Positions 1-7,307 of a DNA stretch of 64,000 nt are shown here, piece after piece. Position numbers and translations under genes: made by a program. Source of the stretch: an uncultured Ignavibacterium sp. GTDB taxonomy: Bacteria; Bacteroidota; Ignavibacteria; Ignavibacteriales; Ignavibacteriaceae. Positions within the stretch are counted from its first letter, which is position 1; every line of letters begins with the position of its first letter. A model generated the notes under the pieces. The model searched no databases and had not been told where the DNA came from. It was given only the letters and a program-made list of their open reading frames with translations. Location: contig CALEBT010000047.1 in NCBI GenBank assembly GCA_937942875.1, positions 1-64,000 of the forward strand, in the 5' to 3' direction.

Positions 1-156
1 AGGCGATGATGTTTTTACATTGGTTTTGTGAGGCGAAATGTATGTCGGAATGAAAATTATTTTATCAAGATTTCTTATTTCTCTTACAGATTGTGCTGTG
101 ATTAAATGACCGTGATGAATTGGATCAAAAGTACCACCGAAGATTCCTAGCTTCAC
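1..156 (-). CDS. nadD: Nicotinate-nucleotide adenylyltransferase, N-terminal part (runs off window)
   Basis: Reading the minus strand from a GTG at 156 gives 52 open codons to the window edge. They begin VKLGIFGGTFDPIHHGHL, the nucleotidyltransferase signature GGTFDPIHxGH of NadD/CoaD enzymes. The following segment (residues 33-44, IIFIPTYISPHK) matches NadD, which has a conserved P-x-x-x-P-H-K, rather than CoaD. NadD transfers AMP from ATP to nicotinate mononucleotide in NAD synthesis in the cytoplasm. The GTG overlaps the TGA of the upstream 230-aa gene (GTGA), suggesting translational coupling. The C-terminal part lies outside the window, so completeness cannot be judged. Confidence 0.9.
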   Translation of the reverse strand, partial: MKLGIFGGTFDPIHHGHLITAQSVREIRNLDKIIFIPTYISPHKTNVKTSSP

Positions 157-845
157 TTTATATAGTCCCTGTATTCTATAAAAAGATTAGTGAATTTCTC
201 GTGAATATCTTGCGAGCAATAATTAAGACTCTCTTTTTGTGATAATCTATGGTAAAGTAATCTAAAGTTGAAAAAACCATTTACTCTGAAATGACCACTA
301 AAAGTATGAATAAAGAATTTTTCAGTCTTAATATTTGAAAGCAGATTGTCAAAATTCATTTCGTGTTCTAACATAAGCTCTATCAGATTATTATCAAATT
401 TATTAAATGCAATGTAACAAATGTCATTATTTTCTGATTTAGAAATAACTAATAAATTATCATCAGAAGAAATCAAATTCTCAGTGTTTTTAATATCTTT
501 TGGTGAGATTCCCATAACATCTGAATAAATTAAAACGTATTTCGAGAACTGCTTGAGATTTTCAATAAATTTTTCTTTATCTGTGAAGCAATTAGTCTTA
601 AGTTTATCTGAAAAATATTCTTTGAGTTCTTCTTCATAATTTTCCTTTTGCTGGGGAAGAAAAATATCAAGTTCTAATGTTTTTGCCTCTGTACTGGAAA
701 TTAAATTCTCAATTATATTAATGGTAAGAGCCTTTCTTAAGTAAACAATTTCATCATCCGAAAATCCCTTGTCTTTATTAATCAAAAAATTCTGTGGTTC
801 ATAAAATCCTTCAATAAGACAATAAGCAGACGAATTTGAATTCAT
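153..845 (-). CDS. Uncharacterised protein, possible degenerate DUF2064/GT-A-like fold
   Basis: A 230-residue soluble protein with no clear signature. Its arrangement weakly follows the DUF2064 (TIGR04282-type) nucleotide-diphospho-sugar transferase family: a helix after FSDDEIVYL near residue 28, a strand LELDIFLP near 57, the segment YVLIYSDVMGISPKDI near 103-118 (family: VLIGSDxPGLxP), then LLVISKSENNDICYIAF where the family has a DGGYYLIG motif. The acidic and glycine residues of that second motif are mostly lost here, so catalytic activity is doubtful. It lies between a PrsW-like gene (ATGA overlap at its start) and nadD (GTGA overlap at its end), so it is part of one operon. The family assignment is my inference from motif order only. 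Confidence 0.75.
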   Translation of the reverse strand: MNSNSSAYCLIEGFYEPQNFLINKDKGFSDDEIVYLRKALTINIIENLISSTEAKTLELDIFLPQQKENYEEELKEYFSDKLKTNCFTDKEKFIENLKQFSKYVLIYSDVMGISPKDIKNTENLISSDDNLLVISKSENNDICYIAFNKFDNNLIELMLEHEMNFDNLLSNIKTEKFFIHTFSGHFRVNGFFNFRLLYHRLSQKESLNYCSQDIHEKFTNLFIEYRDYIK

Positions 846-1795
846 AAATAATTTACCTGACTTAATAAGTGAGCAATTTGATTTTTATAATTATCAACTT
901 CTGCCTGATAAAATATTTTAGATGGGCCGCTGGACAATCTCATTTGCCTTTTTCTGAAGGCCAGAGCAGTAGCGTATTTTATATATGGCTCCCTTATTCT
1001 TTCATCAATCCATCCGGATTTATCTCTTGCCGGCGAACTCAATAAATTCAGGTGATATTTAGGAATTATTCCAGCTTCAGATTCTTCATATAATTCATTA
1101 AAAATTAATCTTCTTTCGTTTTTAAGAGATAATTTGAATACACTAAAAAATATTACAACAGATGCAATCATAAAAGTAAAACCTAAAAGCAAAGTGGATT
1201 CAAAACTGACAAATAAATTCCAGAGAGAGTGTATAAGCATTGCTAAAGAAAGTCCAAAAATTCCGAGAATAACTCGAATAGGTTTATTCATAAACTTAGA
1301 CATACCTAAAAACGCTCCTAATGTTGCAGTAGCTACAAGATGCATTACGCCGGAGAAGAGAGTTCTGACTATGACCAATGAAATCCAGTCAGAAAAATTT
1401 CCGGTGTTACTAATGAAATAGAGAAAATTTTCAGTCATTCCAAACCCGAGCCCAATTGCACCGCCATAAACAATGCCATCAGTTAAATTATCAAATTTTC
1501 TGCTACTTATTGTTATTAGCAAGAAGATGCCTTTTGTTATTTCTTCAACGAATGGAGCAATAATTACAGCACCTAATATGTCAATTCCAAATTCATCTCT
1601 GATAAATATCTGTATAAAAGAGGTAAGTATTATGCTCCCAATAATGGCTAAAATAATAGCACCTAAAGCTCCCCACAAGTAATTCGCCAGGACTAATTTA
1701 ACAGGTTCTCTATCATATTTATCCATTTTCCAGATTATAAAAAGATAAAAACTCATCGGAATTATCGCAGCTAATCCGGATAAAATTATAAACAT
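842..1795 (-). CDS. PrsW-family intramembrane metalloprotease
   Basis: A 317-residue polytopic membrane protein with about eight hydrophobic segments in the first 225 residues. PrsW-family motifs are present in order: EEITK at 84-88, FGMTEN with Glu122, H152 in a helix near GVMHLVATA, and H189 in MLIHSLWN. These residues form the putative zinc and active site in this family, whose founder cleaves the anti-sigma factor RsiW in Bacillus. The substrate here is unknown, and the neighbours offer no anti-sigma factor. About 85 residues after the last membrane segment form a soluble, basic tail, which is longer than a minimal PrsW. Its TGA overlaps the ATG of the downstream 230-aa gene. Confidence 0.85.
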   Translation of the reverse strand: MFIILSGLAAIIPMSFYLFIIWKMDKYDREPVKLVLANYLWGALGAIILAIIGSIILTSFIQIFIRDEFGIDILGAVIIAPFVEEITKGIFLLITISSRKFDNLTDGIVYGGAIGLGFGMTENFLYFISNTGNFSDWISLVIVRTLFSGVMHLVATATLGAFLGMSKFMNKPIRVILGIFGLSLAMLIHSLWNLFVSFESTLLLGFTFMIASVVIFFSVFKLSLKNERRLIFNELYEESEAGIIPKYHLNLLSSPARDKSGWIDERIREPYIKYATALAFRKRQMRLSSGPSKIFYQAEVDNYKNQIAHLLSQVNYL

Positions 1796-1842
1796 AATCA
1801 GAATCAGTAGTTATTGATAAATGAATTATTTTGGAAAATCAG

Positions 1843-3084
1843 TTATTCTTTTAACCAGAACTTTAATTCTTTTAAAGATGGCATTTTTCCATAAGATAAA
1901 ATACCAATCCTGAAGATTTTCCCGCTCAAAAATACTACAATAGTTGTAGAAATAAACATAATTAGTGTTGCAATTAAATGCTCGAGGAAAGAGATTTCCA
2001 ACAGATTTGCTTTCATAATCATTACGGATGGTAAAGTAAATGGCACGTAGGTGAAAAAACCAACTAACGTACTATCAGGATTTTGCATAGCACTTAGCAG
2101 AAAAACGATTGGCAAAACTAAAATTATACTCAGATAACTGGTAATTTGCTGTGCTTCCTGCTCTGTGGATACAATTGAGCCGATCCCTACAAAAAGTGAT
2201 GTGTAAAAAAGATATCCAAGAAGAAAATAAAAAAGTACTATTGGCAGATTTGCAAAAGAACTATACGAAACTATTGCAGAGCCAACAGCCGCTATTCCAA
2301 TAAGAACCCAAACGAAAATCTGAGCTAATCCTAAAAAGCTTAAACCTAAAATTTTACCAAGTAATAACTCATTAGGAGAGCAACTTGAAACTAAAATTTC
2401 TATCAGCCTGTTTGATTTTTCTTCAAGTAAACTTCTTACAAGCATTTGCCCGGAATAAATAATCATCATCATTAGTAAGAGTATGAAAATCATTGAAGAA
2501 AAGAAAGTTGTAAGAAATTCGCTTTCGCCTTCTTCTCCGGGTTGTTTAATTTTTACGGAATTTATATCGATTCTATTTTTTAACAAGTCTATTACAGAAG
2601 TATCAATATTTCTTGATGCAAGAGTTTGTTTCATATAAATATTATTTATTGATTTTTCCAGAATAGAAGTCAACTTGAAGTTACCGACACTTTTTGACCG
2701 GTAATTAAAAATCAACGAGTCTGAGTTAGTCTTCTCAATAATTAAATATCCATCAATTTTTTTGTTAAGAACTAATAAATCAGAATTAACTATGACTGAA
2801 TCTTTGGCAAGTTTATCTGTAAATAAATTCCGAACCAGATAGGCTGGTGTATTATTCTTGAGCTTTTGAGATTCAAGATCAGAAGAAAGCTGCTCAAAAT
2901 AATTATTTGTAAAGTCTAATACTCCTATTACGGTTGTTTCCGACTCTTCAGATTGCATTAATAAAGTTGGAGCAACTGAAAAAAATATTATAAGCAATGG
3001 AGTTAAAAAAAGAGAAATTACAAATGCTTTGGATTTAACTTTCTCAATGAATTCCCACTTAGCAACTATTAATGCTTTCTTCAT
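1843..3084 (-). CDS. ABC-2 type (NatB-like) transporter permease
   Basis: A 413-residue membrane protein. One N-terminal transmembrane helix (about residues 20-42, rich in L, F and P) is followed by a 140-residue extracytoplasmic domain. Five or six further helices follow between about 190 and 400. The segment LVRSLLEEKSNRLIEILVSS near 220 is the cytosolic loop typical of NatB/ABC-2 permeases. This topology is that of the sodium exporter subunit NatB and relatives. The substrate cannot be read from sequence. The start codon overlaps the stop of the ATPase gene by 4 bp, so the two subunits should be co-translated. Confidence 0.88.
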   Translation of the reverse strand: MKKALIVAKWEFIEKVKSKAFVISLFLTPLLIIFFSVAPTLLMQSEESETTVIGVLDFTNNYFEQLSSDLESQKLKNNTPAYLVRNLFTDKLAKDSVIVNSDLLVLNKKIDGYLIIEKTNSDSLIFNYRSKSVGNFKLTSILEKSINNIYMKQTLASRNIDTSVIDLLKNRIDINSVKIKQPGEEGESEFLTTFFSSMIFILLLMMMIIYSGQMLVRSLLEEKSNRLIEILVSSCSPNELLLGKILGLSFLGLAQIFVWVLIGIAAVGSAIVSYSSFANLPIVLFYFLLGYLFYTSLFVGIGSIVSTEQEAQQITSYLSIILVLPIVFLLSAMQNPDSTLVGFFTYVPFTLPSVMIMKANLLEISFLEHLIATLIMFISTTIVVFLSGKIFRIGILSYGKMPSLKELKFWLKE

Positions 3085-3989
3085 TTTGATTTTTCGTTTT
3101 TTATTGTGTCAATGAAAATTTTCTCTAATGTAGGTTCAACAATTGAAAAATGATTTACAGATACACGTTGAACAAGTTTTCTTAAAAAGTCAGAGGGTGA
3201 AATGTTATCAGTCAGATGTATGTCTATTAAATTGCTGTAAACTTCATAAGAGATAACCTCTGAGAAAGAACTCAAAATATTTTCGTCTCCATTAAGATTT
3301 ACTCTTATATGATTTCCACCAAATTTCTGTTTTATCTCTTGCAATGAACCCTGAAGTACAGACTTTCCATTATTAAGTAATAAAATATCTGCACAAAGTT
3401 TTTCAGCGGTATCCATCTGATGTGTTGATAGGATAATACTTTTCCCACTATCTAAAAAATCAAGAATAAAATTTTTAATTTCTTGTTGATTAATCGGATC
3501 GAATCCACTGAATGGTTCATCGAGAATTAGGAGATCAGGATTATGAATTACTGCACAAATAAACTGGATTTTTTGTTGATTGCCTTTGGATAACTCTTCA
3601 ATTTTTCTGTTTCTTAATTCCGTAACTCCTAACTTTTCTAACCACAGATTTGCCTTTGAAATAATTTCATTATAATTCAGATTCTTCAATCTTGCCAAAT
3701 AAACAATTACATCTATTACTTTACTTTTTTTATAAAGTCCTCGTTCTTCAGGCAAATATCCTATCCGATTCAGGAACTGCTCGTTAATAGGTTTGCCGTC
3801 AAACAATATTTCACCATCATTTGGCTTAATTACATTAATTATGGTTTTAATGGTTGTTGACTTACCAGCACCATTAGGTCCTAATAAACCGAATATCTTT
3901 CCCGGACTGACTTTGAAGGATAAATCATCTACGGCTTTGATATTACCGTAATATTTTGACAAGTTTTTTATTTCTAGCATTTTATTCAA
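3081..3989 (-). CDS. ABC transporter ATP-binding protein (NatA-like)
   Basis: A 302-residue ATPase with all ABC motifs: Walker A GPNGAGKST (37-45), signature LSKGNQQK (133-140), Walker B LLILDEP (153-159), D-loop SGFD (161-164) and switch histidine H190. The C-terminal 80 residues form the DUF4162-type extension seen in NatA/drug-export ATPases, ending in PTLEKIFID. It pairs with the NatB-like permease directly downstream to form an exporter in the cytoplasmic membrane. An internal ATG three codons in (MLEIKNL) could be the real start. The gene is transcribed divergently from the HU gene. Confidence 0.92.
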   Translation of the reverse strand: MNKMLEIKNLSKYYGNIKAVDDLSFKVSPGKIFGLLGPNGAGKSTTIKTIINVIKPNDGEILFDGKPINEQFLNRIGYLPEERGLYKKSKVIDVIVYLARLKNLNYNEIISKANLWLEKLGVTELRNRKIEELSKGNQQKIQFICAVIHNPDLLILDEPFSGFDPINQQEIKNFILDFLDSGKSIILSTHQMDTAEKLCADILLLNNGKSVLQGSLQEIKQKFGGNHIRVNLNGDENILSSFSEVISYEVYSNLIDIHLTDNISPSDFLRKLVQRVSVNHFSIVEPTLEKIFIDTIKNEKSK

Positions 3990-4172
3990 AATTATTTATG
4001 CACAAAGTTAAAAACTAAATTAAAGCAATTAAAATTATTTTGTGATTAACGGTAATTAAAAAGTGGTTAACGCAGTTGATAATAGCCTATAATTGCTTGT
4101 TTTTTAATAACTTAAAATTGCTTTTGCTTAAGGAGTTTGCTATTTTTACCCTTCAAAAATTGAGAAATTATA
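3990..4172. promoter_or_regulatory. Divergent intergenic region with operator-like direct repeats
   Basis: This 183-bp AT-rich spacer separates the divergent ABC exporter and HU genes and should hold both promoters. A 10-bp direct repeat GTGRTTAACG occurs at 4042-4051 and 4063-4072, exactly 21 bp (two helical turns) apart on the same face. An 8-bp element AATTGCTT occurs at 4091-4098 and 4116-4123, with its inverse AAGCAATT at 4023-4030. These look like protein binding sites, but I do not recognise the factor. No clear sigma-70 hexamer pair can be assigned. Confidence 0.4.
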
Positions 4173-4481
4173 ATGAATACAACAAAAGCTGATTTAGTCA
4201 ATATTGTTGCAAAAGGAACAGGAATAACAAAATTAGAAACAGAAGCAATTATAGAAGGATTTTTGAGGTCAATAATTGATACTTTAGCTGAGAATAAAAC
4301 TATTGAAATAAGAGGTTTCGGAAGCTTTAAAGTCAAAAAACGTAGAGCCAGAGATGCCAGAAATCCTAAGTCAGGCACTAAAGTTTTTGTTCCTGAACAT
4401 TATGTGCCGGCATTTAAGTTTTCAAAAGAATTTAAAGAAATGGTTGATAAAGGAATTAAAAATAATTTGAAAGAAAATTAA
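4173..4481 (+). CDS. HU/IHF-family DNA-binding protein
   Basis: A 102-residue small basic protein covering the whole HU/IHF fold: an N-terminal helical dimerisation part (MNTTKADLVNIVAKGTG), the core strand IEIRGFGSFKVKKRRARDARNPKSG, and the DNA-bending arm NPKSGTKVFVPEHYVPAFKFS with the conserved proline. The signature GFGSFxxxxRxxRxxRNPxxG is intact. Such proteins bend DNA, compact the nucleoid and assist IHF-type promoters, which is relevant because a sigma-54 promoter occurs in this window. HU versus IHF cannot be separated from sequence alone. A zinc-ribbon/TPR gene follows 2 bp after its stop. Confidence 0.95.
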   Translation: MNTTKADLVNIVAKGTGITKLETEAIIEGFLRSIIDTLAENKTIEIRGFGSFKVKKRRARDARNPKSGTKVFVPEHYVPAFKFSKEFKEMVDKGIKNNLKEN

Positions 4482-4483
4482 TA

Positions 4484-5185
4484 ATGACTTGTAATTCTTG
4501 TGGATATAAAATAGAACAGTCTTTTAATTTTTGTCCTAATTGTGGTAAGACTTTAAATCCAAAGAAAAAGAATTTTTATACAAAAACAACATATGATAAT
4601 GTTGAAATAAAATCTCTGCCAACTAAAATAATATATGCCTTGATAGGTGGGGGAATATTATTAGCATTTTTTGTACTCTATTTATCTGGAATTTTTTCTG
4701 GTCCTTTAGTTAATAATAACATCTCCAATCAAGAAAGTAATATCAATCAAAATAGCAATCAGAATCTGTCAGTTGATTTAAATAATATCCAAAGAATCAA
4801 TGAGCTTGAAGCAAAAGTCAAAAGCAATCCGAATGATCATCAGTCATTATTAGAGCTGGCACATTTAAGAATGGATTCGGGTTTGTTTGAACAAGCAATT
4901 AAGAATTATAAGGAATACTTAAATCATCATCCTAAAGAAGCGGATGTAATTGTAGATATGGCAGTTTGCTATTTCAATTTGAAAGATTATGAGACTGCAA
5001 TATCATTTATGAAAGATGCAATCAAAATAGAACCTAAACATCAGATAGCCCATTTAAATATTGGTGTTGTTAATTTGAATATGGGTAACATTCAGGAATC
5101 TAAAGAATGGTTTCAGAAAGCTGTTGATATAAATCCAAATTCTGATGCCGGTAAAAAAGCACAACAACTATTATTATCACATTAA
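4484..5185 (+). CDS. Zinc-ribbon, single-pass membrane, TPR protein
   Basis: A 233-residue protein. Residues 3-21 form a zinc ribbon with CNSCG and CPNCG knuckles. One transmembrane helix lies near 47-68 (IIYALIGGGILLAFFVLYL). A low-complexity N/Q/S linker (75-100) leads to about three tetratricopeptide repeats from 110 to 230, with typical A/L/Y spacing and proline at repeat ends (NPNDH, HPKEA, EPKHQ, NPNSD). It probably presents a protein-binding TPR surface outside the cytoplasmic membrane. No specific partner is evident. The gene is in a likely operon with the HU gene upstream and the COX24-like peptide 15 bp downstream. Confidence 0.85.
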   Translation: MTCNSCGYKIEQSFNFCPNCGKTLNPKKKNFYTKTTYDNVEIKSLPTKIIYALIGGGILLAFFVLYLSGIFSGPLVNNNISNQESNINQNSNQNLSVDLNNIQRINELEAKVKSNPNDHQSLLELAHLRMDSGLFEQAIKNYKEYLNHHPKEADVIVDMAVCYFNLKDYETAISFMKDAIKIEPKHQIAHLNIGVVNLNMGNIQESKEWFQKAVDINPNSDAGKKAQQLLLSH

Positions 5186-5200
5186 AACAAGGAGTAAAGA

Positions 5201-5296
5201 ATGCCCTGCGGAAGAAAAAGAAAACGTCATAAAATGTCAACGCATAAAAGAAAGAAAAGACTAAGAAAGAATCGTCATAAAAAAAGAATAAGATAA
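5201..5296 (+). CDS. AURKAIP1/COX24-type small basic protein (31 aa)
   Basis: ATG at 5201, eight bases after an AAGGAG ribosome-binding site, opens a 31-codon frame ending TAA at 5296. The peptide begins MPCGRKRKRHKMSTHKRKKR and is more than half Arg/Lys. The motif RKRHKMxTHKRKKRLRKNRHKKR is the AURKAIP1/COX24 domain, found in mitochondrial ribosome-associated proteins and in tiny bacterial proteins. By family analogy it is probably ribosome-associated. It is followed 11 bp later by tRNA-Thr, which supports a translation context. It is easily missed by gene callers because of its length. The family call rests on motif recognition. Confidence 0.85.
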   Translation: MPCGRKRKRHKMSTHKRKKRLRKNRHKKRIR

Positions 5297-5307
5297 AAAT
5301 TCTTTAA

Positions 5308-5383
5308 GCCAACTTAGCTCAGATGGTAGAGCAGCGCATTCGTAATGCGCCGGTCGCCGGTTCAACTCCGGCAGTTGGCTCCA
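5308..5383 (+). tRNA. tRNA-Thr (anticodon CGU)
   Basis: A 76-nt cloverleaf. The acceptor arms GCCAACT (5308-5314) and AGTTGGC (5373-5379) pair perfectly, followed by discriminator T and an encoded CCA (5381-5383). The anticodon stem GCGCA/TGCGC encloses loop TTCGTAA with anticodon CGT at 5341-5343, which reads ACG threonine codons. The T arm GCCGG-TTCAACT-CCGGC is canonical. The gene is co-directional with the short COX24-like gene and may be processed from the same transcript. Confidence 0.97.
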
Positions 5384-5445
5384 AACCATTATAACTCTAC
5401 AAAGATTTTCCCGAATTTCAATTCTCTTTTATACTATCACTTGAT

Positions 5446-5468
5446 TGGTTTTTAGAGCAATAAAACCA
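5446..5468 (+). terminator. Weak hairpin downstream of tRNA-Thr
   Basis: TGGTTTT (5446-5452) and AAAACCA (5462-5468) form a 7-bp AT-rich stem with a 9-nt loop, about 60 bp after the tRNA. No uridine tract follows, so intrinsic termination here is uncertain. The rest of the 5384-5567 spacer shows no gene. Confidence 0.25.
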
Positions 5469-5567
5469 TTCTGATTTCCCTTTAACTGTTTCAAATTCAG
5501 AATCCCAAATATTTATTTAATTTTTTTTGTCAATTTACTTGACTTTTACAATAATTTTGTTGAATTT

Positions 5568-5592
5568 TGGGGTGTAGTGGGGAAAAATGGTG
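5568..5592 (+). promoter_or_regulatory. MraZ-box repeats upstream of mraZ
   Basis: Three direct repeats TGGGG (5568), TGGGG (5578) and TGGTG (5588) occur at exact 10-bp intervals with 5-bp spacers. This is the TGGGN-N5 architecture that MraZ binds in other bacteria to repress its own dcw operon. They lie 28-52 bp upstream of the mraZ ATG. Just upstream, TAATTTTG (5552-5559) fits the TAnnTTTG -7 element of Bacteroidota-type promoters, so the boxes would fall at or just after the transcription start. Autoregulation is inferred from family knowledge plus this spacing. Confidence 0.75.
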
Positions 5593-5619
5593 AAATTCAT
5601 TAATCATTGTGGTTAGTAT

Positions 5620-6057
5620 ATGTTCAGAGGTCAATTTACATATTCGATAGACGATAAAGGAAGGCTTGCAATACCCGCAAAATTACGTAAGCAAATCACT
5701 CCTGAGTCAAATGATACCTTCGTAATGGTAAAGGGATTTTCTCGTTGTATCGATTTGTATCCTCTGTATGAATGGCAGAAAATTGAAGAGAAACTTCTTC
5801 AGTTAAATCTCTTCAATGAGCAACATACCAAATTTTTACGAATGCTTTCAAGTTTTGCTTCTGATGATAAAATGGATTCCCAGTCAAGAATTTTAATCCC
5901 AAAAAAATTATTGGAATATGCTGAGATAGAGAAAGAGGTAATAATTCTTGGTGCTCTTAAAAAAATTGAAGTCTGGAATCCAAAGAACTTTGAAAATTAC
6001 TTAATGAGTTCACCAGAAACCTATGAAGAAATTGCAGCAAAAGTTATGGTCTTCTAA
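5620..6057 (+). CDS. mraZ: Transcriptional regulator MraZ
   Basis: A 145-residue protein with two SpoVT/AbrB-like halves: FTYSIDDKGRLAIPAKLRK near 5-23, and DSQSRILIPKKLLEYA near 90-105 with the second DxxGR-type turn written as DSQSR. The length matches MraZ (about 143-152 aa). MraZ forms an oligomeric ring and represses the division/cell wall cluster at its own promoter. The adjacent TGGGG repeats support this. Its stop is immediately followed by the rsmH ATG, the universal order of dcw clusters. Confidence 0.96.
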   Translation: MFRGQFTYSIDDKGRLAIPAKLRKQITPESNDTFVMVKGFSRCIDLYPLYEWQKIEEKLLQLNLFNEQHTKFLRMLSSFASDDKMDSQSRILIPKKLLEYAEIEKEVIILGALKKIEVWNPKNFENYLMSSPETYEEIAAKVMVF

Positions 6058-6981
6058 ATGAGCAATTACCATCTTCCGGTTTTGCTCAATGAGTCACTTG
6101 ACTATTTAATTACTACAACTAATGGAATTTACTTTGACGCAACTATAGGTTTTGGTGGTCACTCTTCAGAATTGATGAAAAGATTATCTAATGATGCCAG
6201 AGTAATTGCTACAGATGTTGATGAAAATGCTTTTAATTATTCAAAAGAAAGATTCAGCTCTGATTCAAGAATTTCAATTTATAAATTTAATTTCTCTATG
6301 GTAGATGTGATTGCTAAAATAGAATCAATAGAAGGTTTTGATGGAATTATTGCTGATTTAGGAGTTTCATCTTTTCAACTTGATAATAAAGAATCAGGAT
6401 TCACATACAGAGAGAATACTAAATTGGATTTGAGAATGGATAAGTCAAAAAAAATTACTGCATCTGATGTGCTGAATAATTTAGAAGAAAAACAGATAGC
6501 AGATATTCTATGGTCTTTTGGCGGAGAAAAGAATTCAAGAAAAATTGCAAGTATGATTATTGAACGGAGAAAAATCAAAAAATTCTCAACCACATTCGAA
6601 CTTAATGAAATTATTTCTCAGATAACTCCTGTGAATTTCTTAGCAAAAGCTCTTTCAAGAGTTTATCAGGCACTCAGAATTTATGTTAATGATGAGTTAA
6701 GTAATCTTAAAGAGTTTTTAATTAACGGTCTCAAAGTTTTGAAAAAGGGAGGAAGATTTGTTGTTATAAGCTATCATTCGTTAGAAGATAGAATAGTAAA
6801 AGATTTTTTTGTGCAGCAGTCTCTGAAAAGTGCAGATAAAAAGTCCGACCCATTTGGAATTATCAACATTGAGCCAAAACTTAAGATTATTACGAAAAAA
6901 CCAGTTATTCCTTCTAAAAAGGAAATCTCGATGAATAAAAGAGCCAGAAGTGCTAAACTAAGGGTCGCTGAAAAAATATGA
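6058..6981 (+). CDS. rsmH: 16S rRNA (cytosine-1402-N4)-methyltransferase RsmH
   Basis: A 307-residue SAM-dependent methyltransferase (MraW). The SAM-binding loop DATIGFGGHS is at 27-36, the GIIADLGVSSFQLDNKESGF motif is near 98-117, and the C-terminal VISYHSLEDRIVKDFF motif is near 235-250. The DLGVSSxQLDxxxxGF and YHSLEDR signatures are diagnostic of RsmH, which methylates C1402 in the ribosomal decoding centre. It is the second gene of the dcw cluster with no gap from mraZ and a 4-bp overlap with ftsL. Confidence 0.96.
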   Translation: MSNYHLPVLLNESLDYLITTTNGIYFDATIGFGGHSSELMKRLSNDARVIATDVDENAFNYSKERFSSDSRISIYKFNFSMVDVIAKIESIEGFDGIIADLGVSSFQLDNKESGFTYRENTKLDLRMDKSKKITASDVLNNLEEKQIADILWSFGGEKNSRKIASMIIERRKIKKFSTTFELNEIISQITPVNFLAKALSRVYQALRIYVNDELSNLKEFLINGLKVLKKGGRFVVISYHSLEDRIVKDFFVQQSLKSADKKSDPFGIINIEPKLKIITKKPVIPSKKEISMNKRARSAKLRVAEKI

Positions 6982-7307
6982 GCAAAAGTTCAAAACCTGT
7001 TTTGTTGTATTTAATCTTTTTACTTGTGACTGTAGTCGGATTAGTAATTTCTGTAGTAGTATTAAAAATAAGCTATGAGCAGATGTTGATGAAAAAAGAT
7101 AAAATTCAGAAAGAATTAATTGTAACAATTCAGGAACAGAAAAAATTAAATGTTATTTATCAGGATTTAATATCTGAAGATAACATAATTCCATATTCTG
7201 AAAATAATTTGATGCTTATTAGAAATTTTAACTCGGCTGCTCAGATTAAAATAAATAATGAACTAATAAAGAACTTGGAAGAAACACTAAAAAGAAAATA
7301 TGAATAA
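6978..7307 (+). CDS. ftsL: FtsL-like divisome protein
   Basis: A 109-residue bitopic protein: short cytoplasmic N-terminus, one transmembrane helix (8-29), then a leucine/glutamine-rich coiled coil from about 32 to 70. FtsL sequences are poorly conserved. The assignment rests on size, topology and position between rsmH and ftsI. FtsL pairs with FtsB and FtsQ and activates FtsW-FtsI. Both ends overlap the neighbouring genes (ATGA at rsmH, 8 bp with ftsI). Confidence 0.8.
   Translation: MSKSSKPVLLYLIFLLVTVVGLVISVVVLKISYEQMLMKKDKIQKELIVTIQEQKKLNVIYQDLISEDNIIPYSENNLMLIRNFNSAAQIKINNELIKNLEETLKRKYE

Noticed and set aside
1134..1682. Plus-strand open frames opposite the PrsW-like gene
   Set aside because: They lie antisense to a gene with clear family motifs, lack ribosome-binding sites and have no recognisable protein features.
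4112..4378. Minus-strand frame of 88 codons opposite the HU gene
   Set aside because: It is a reverse-frame shadow of a conserved HU/IHF coding sequence; its hydrophobic look is produced by the complementary codons.
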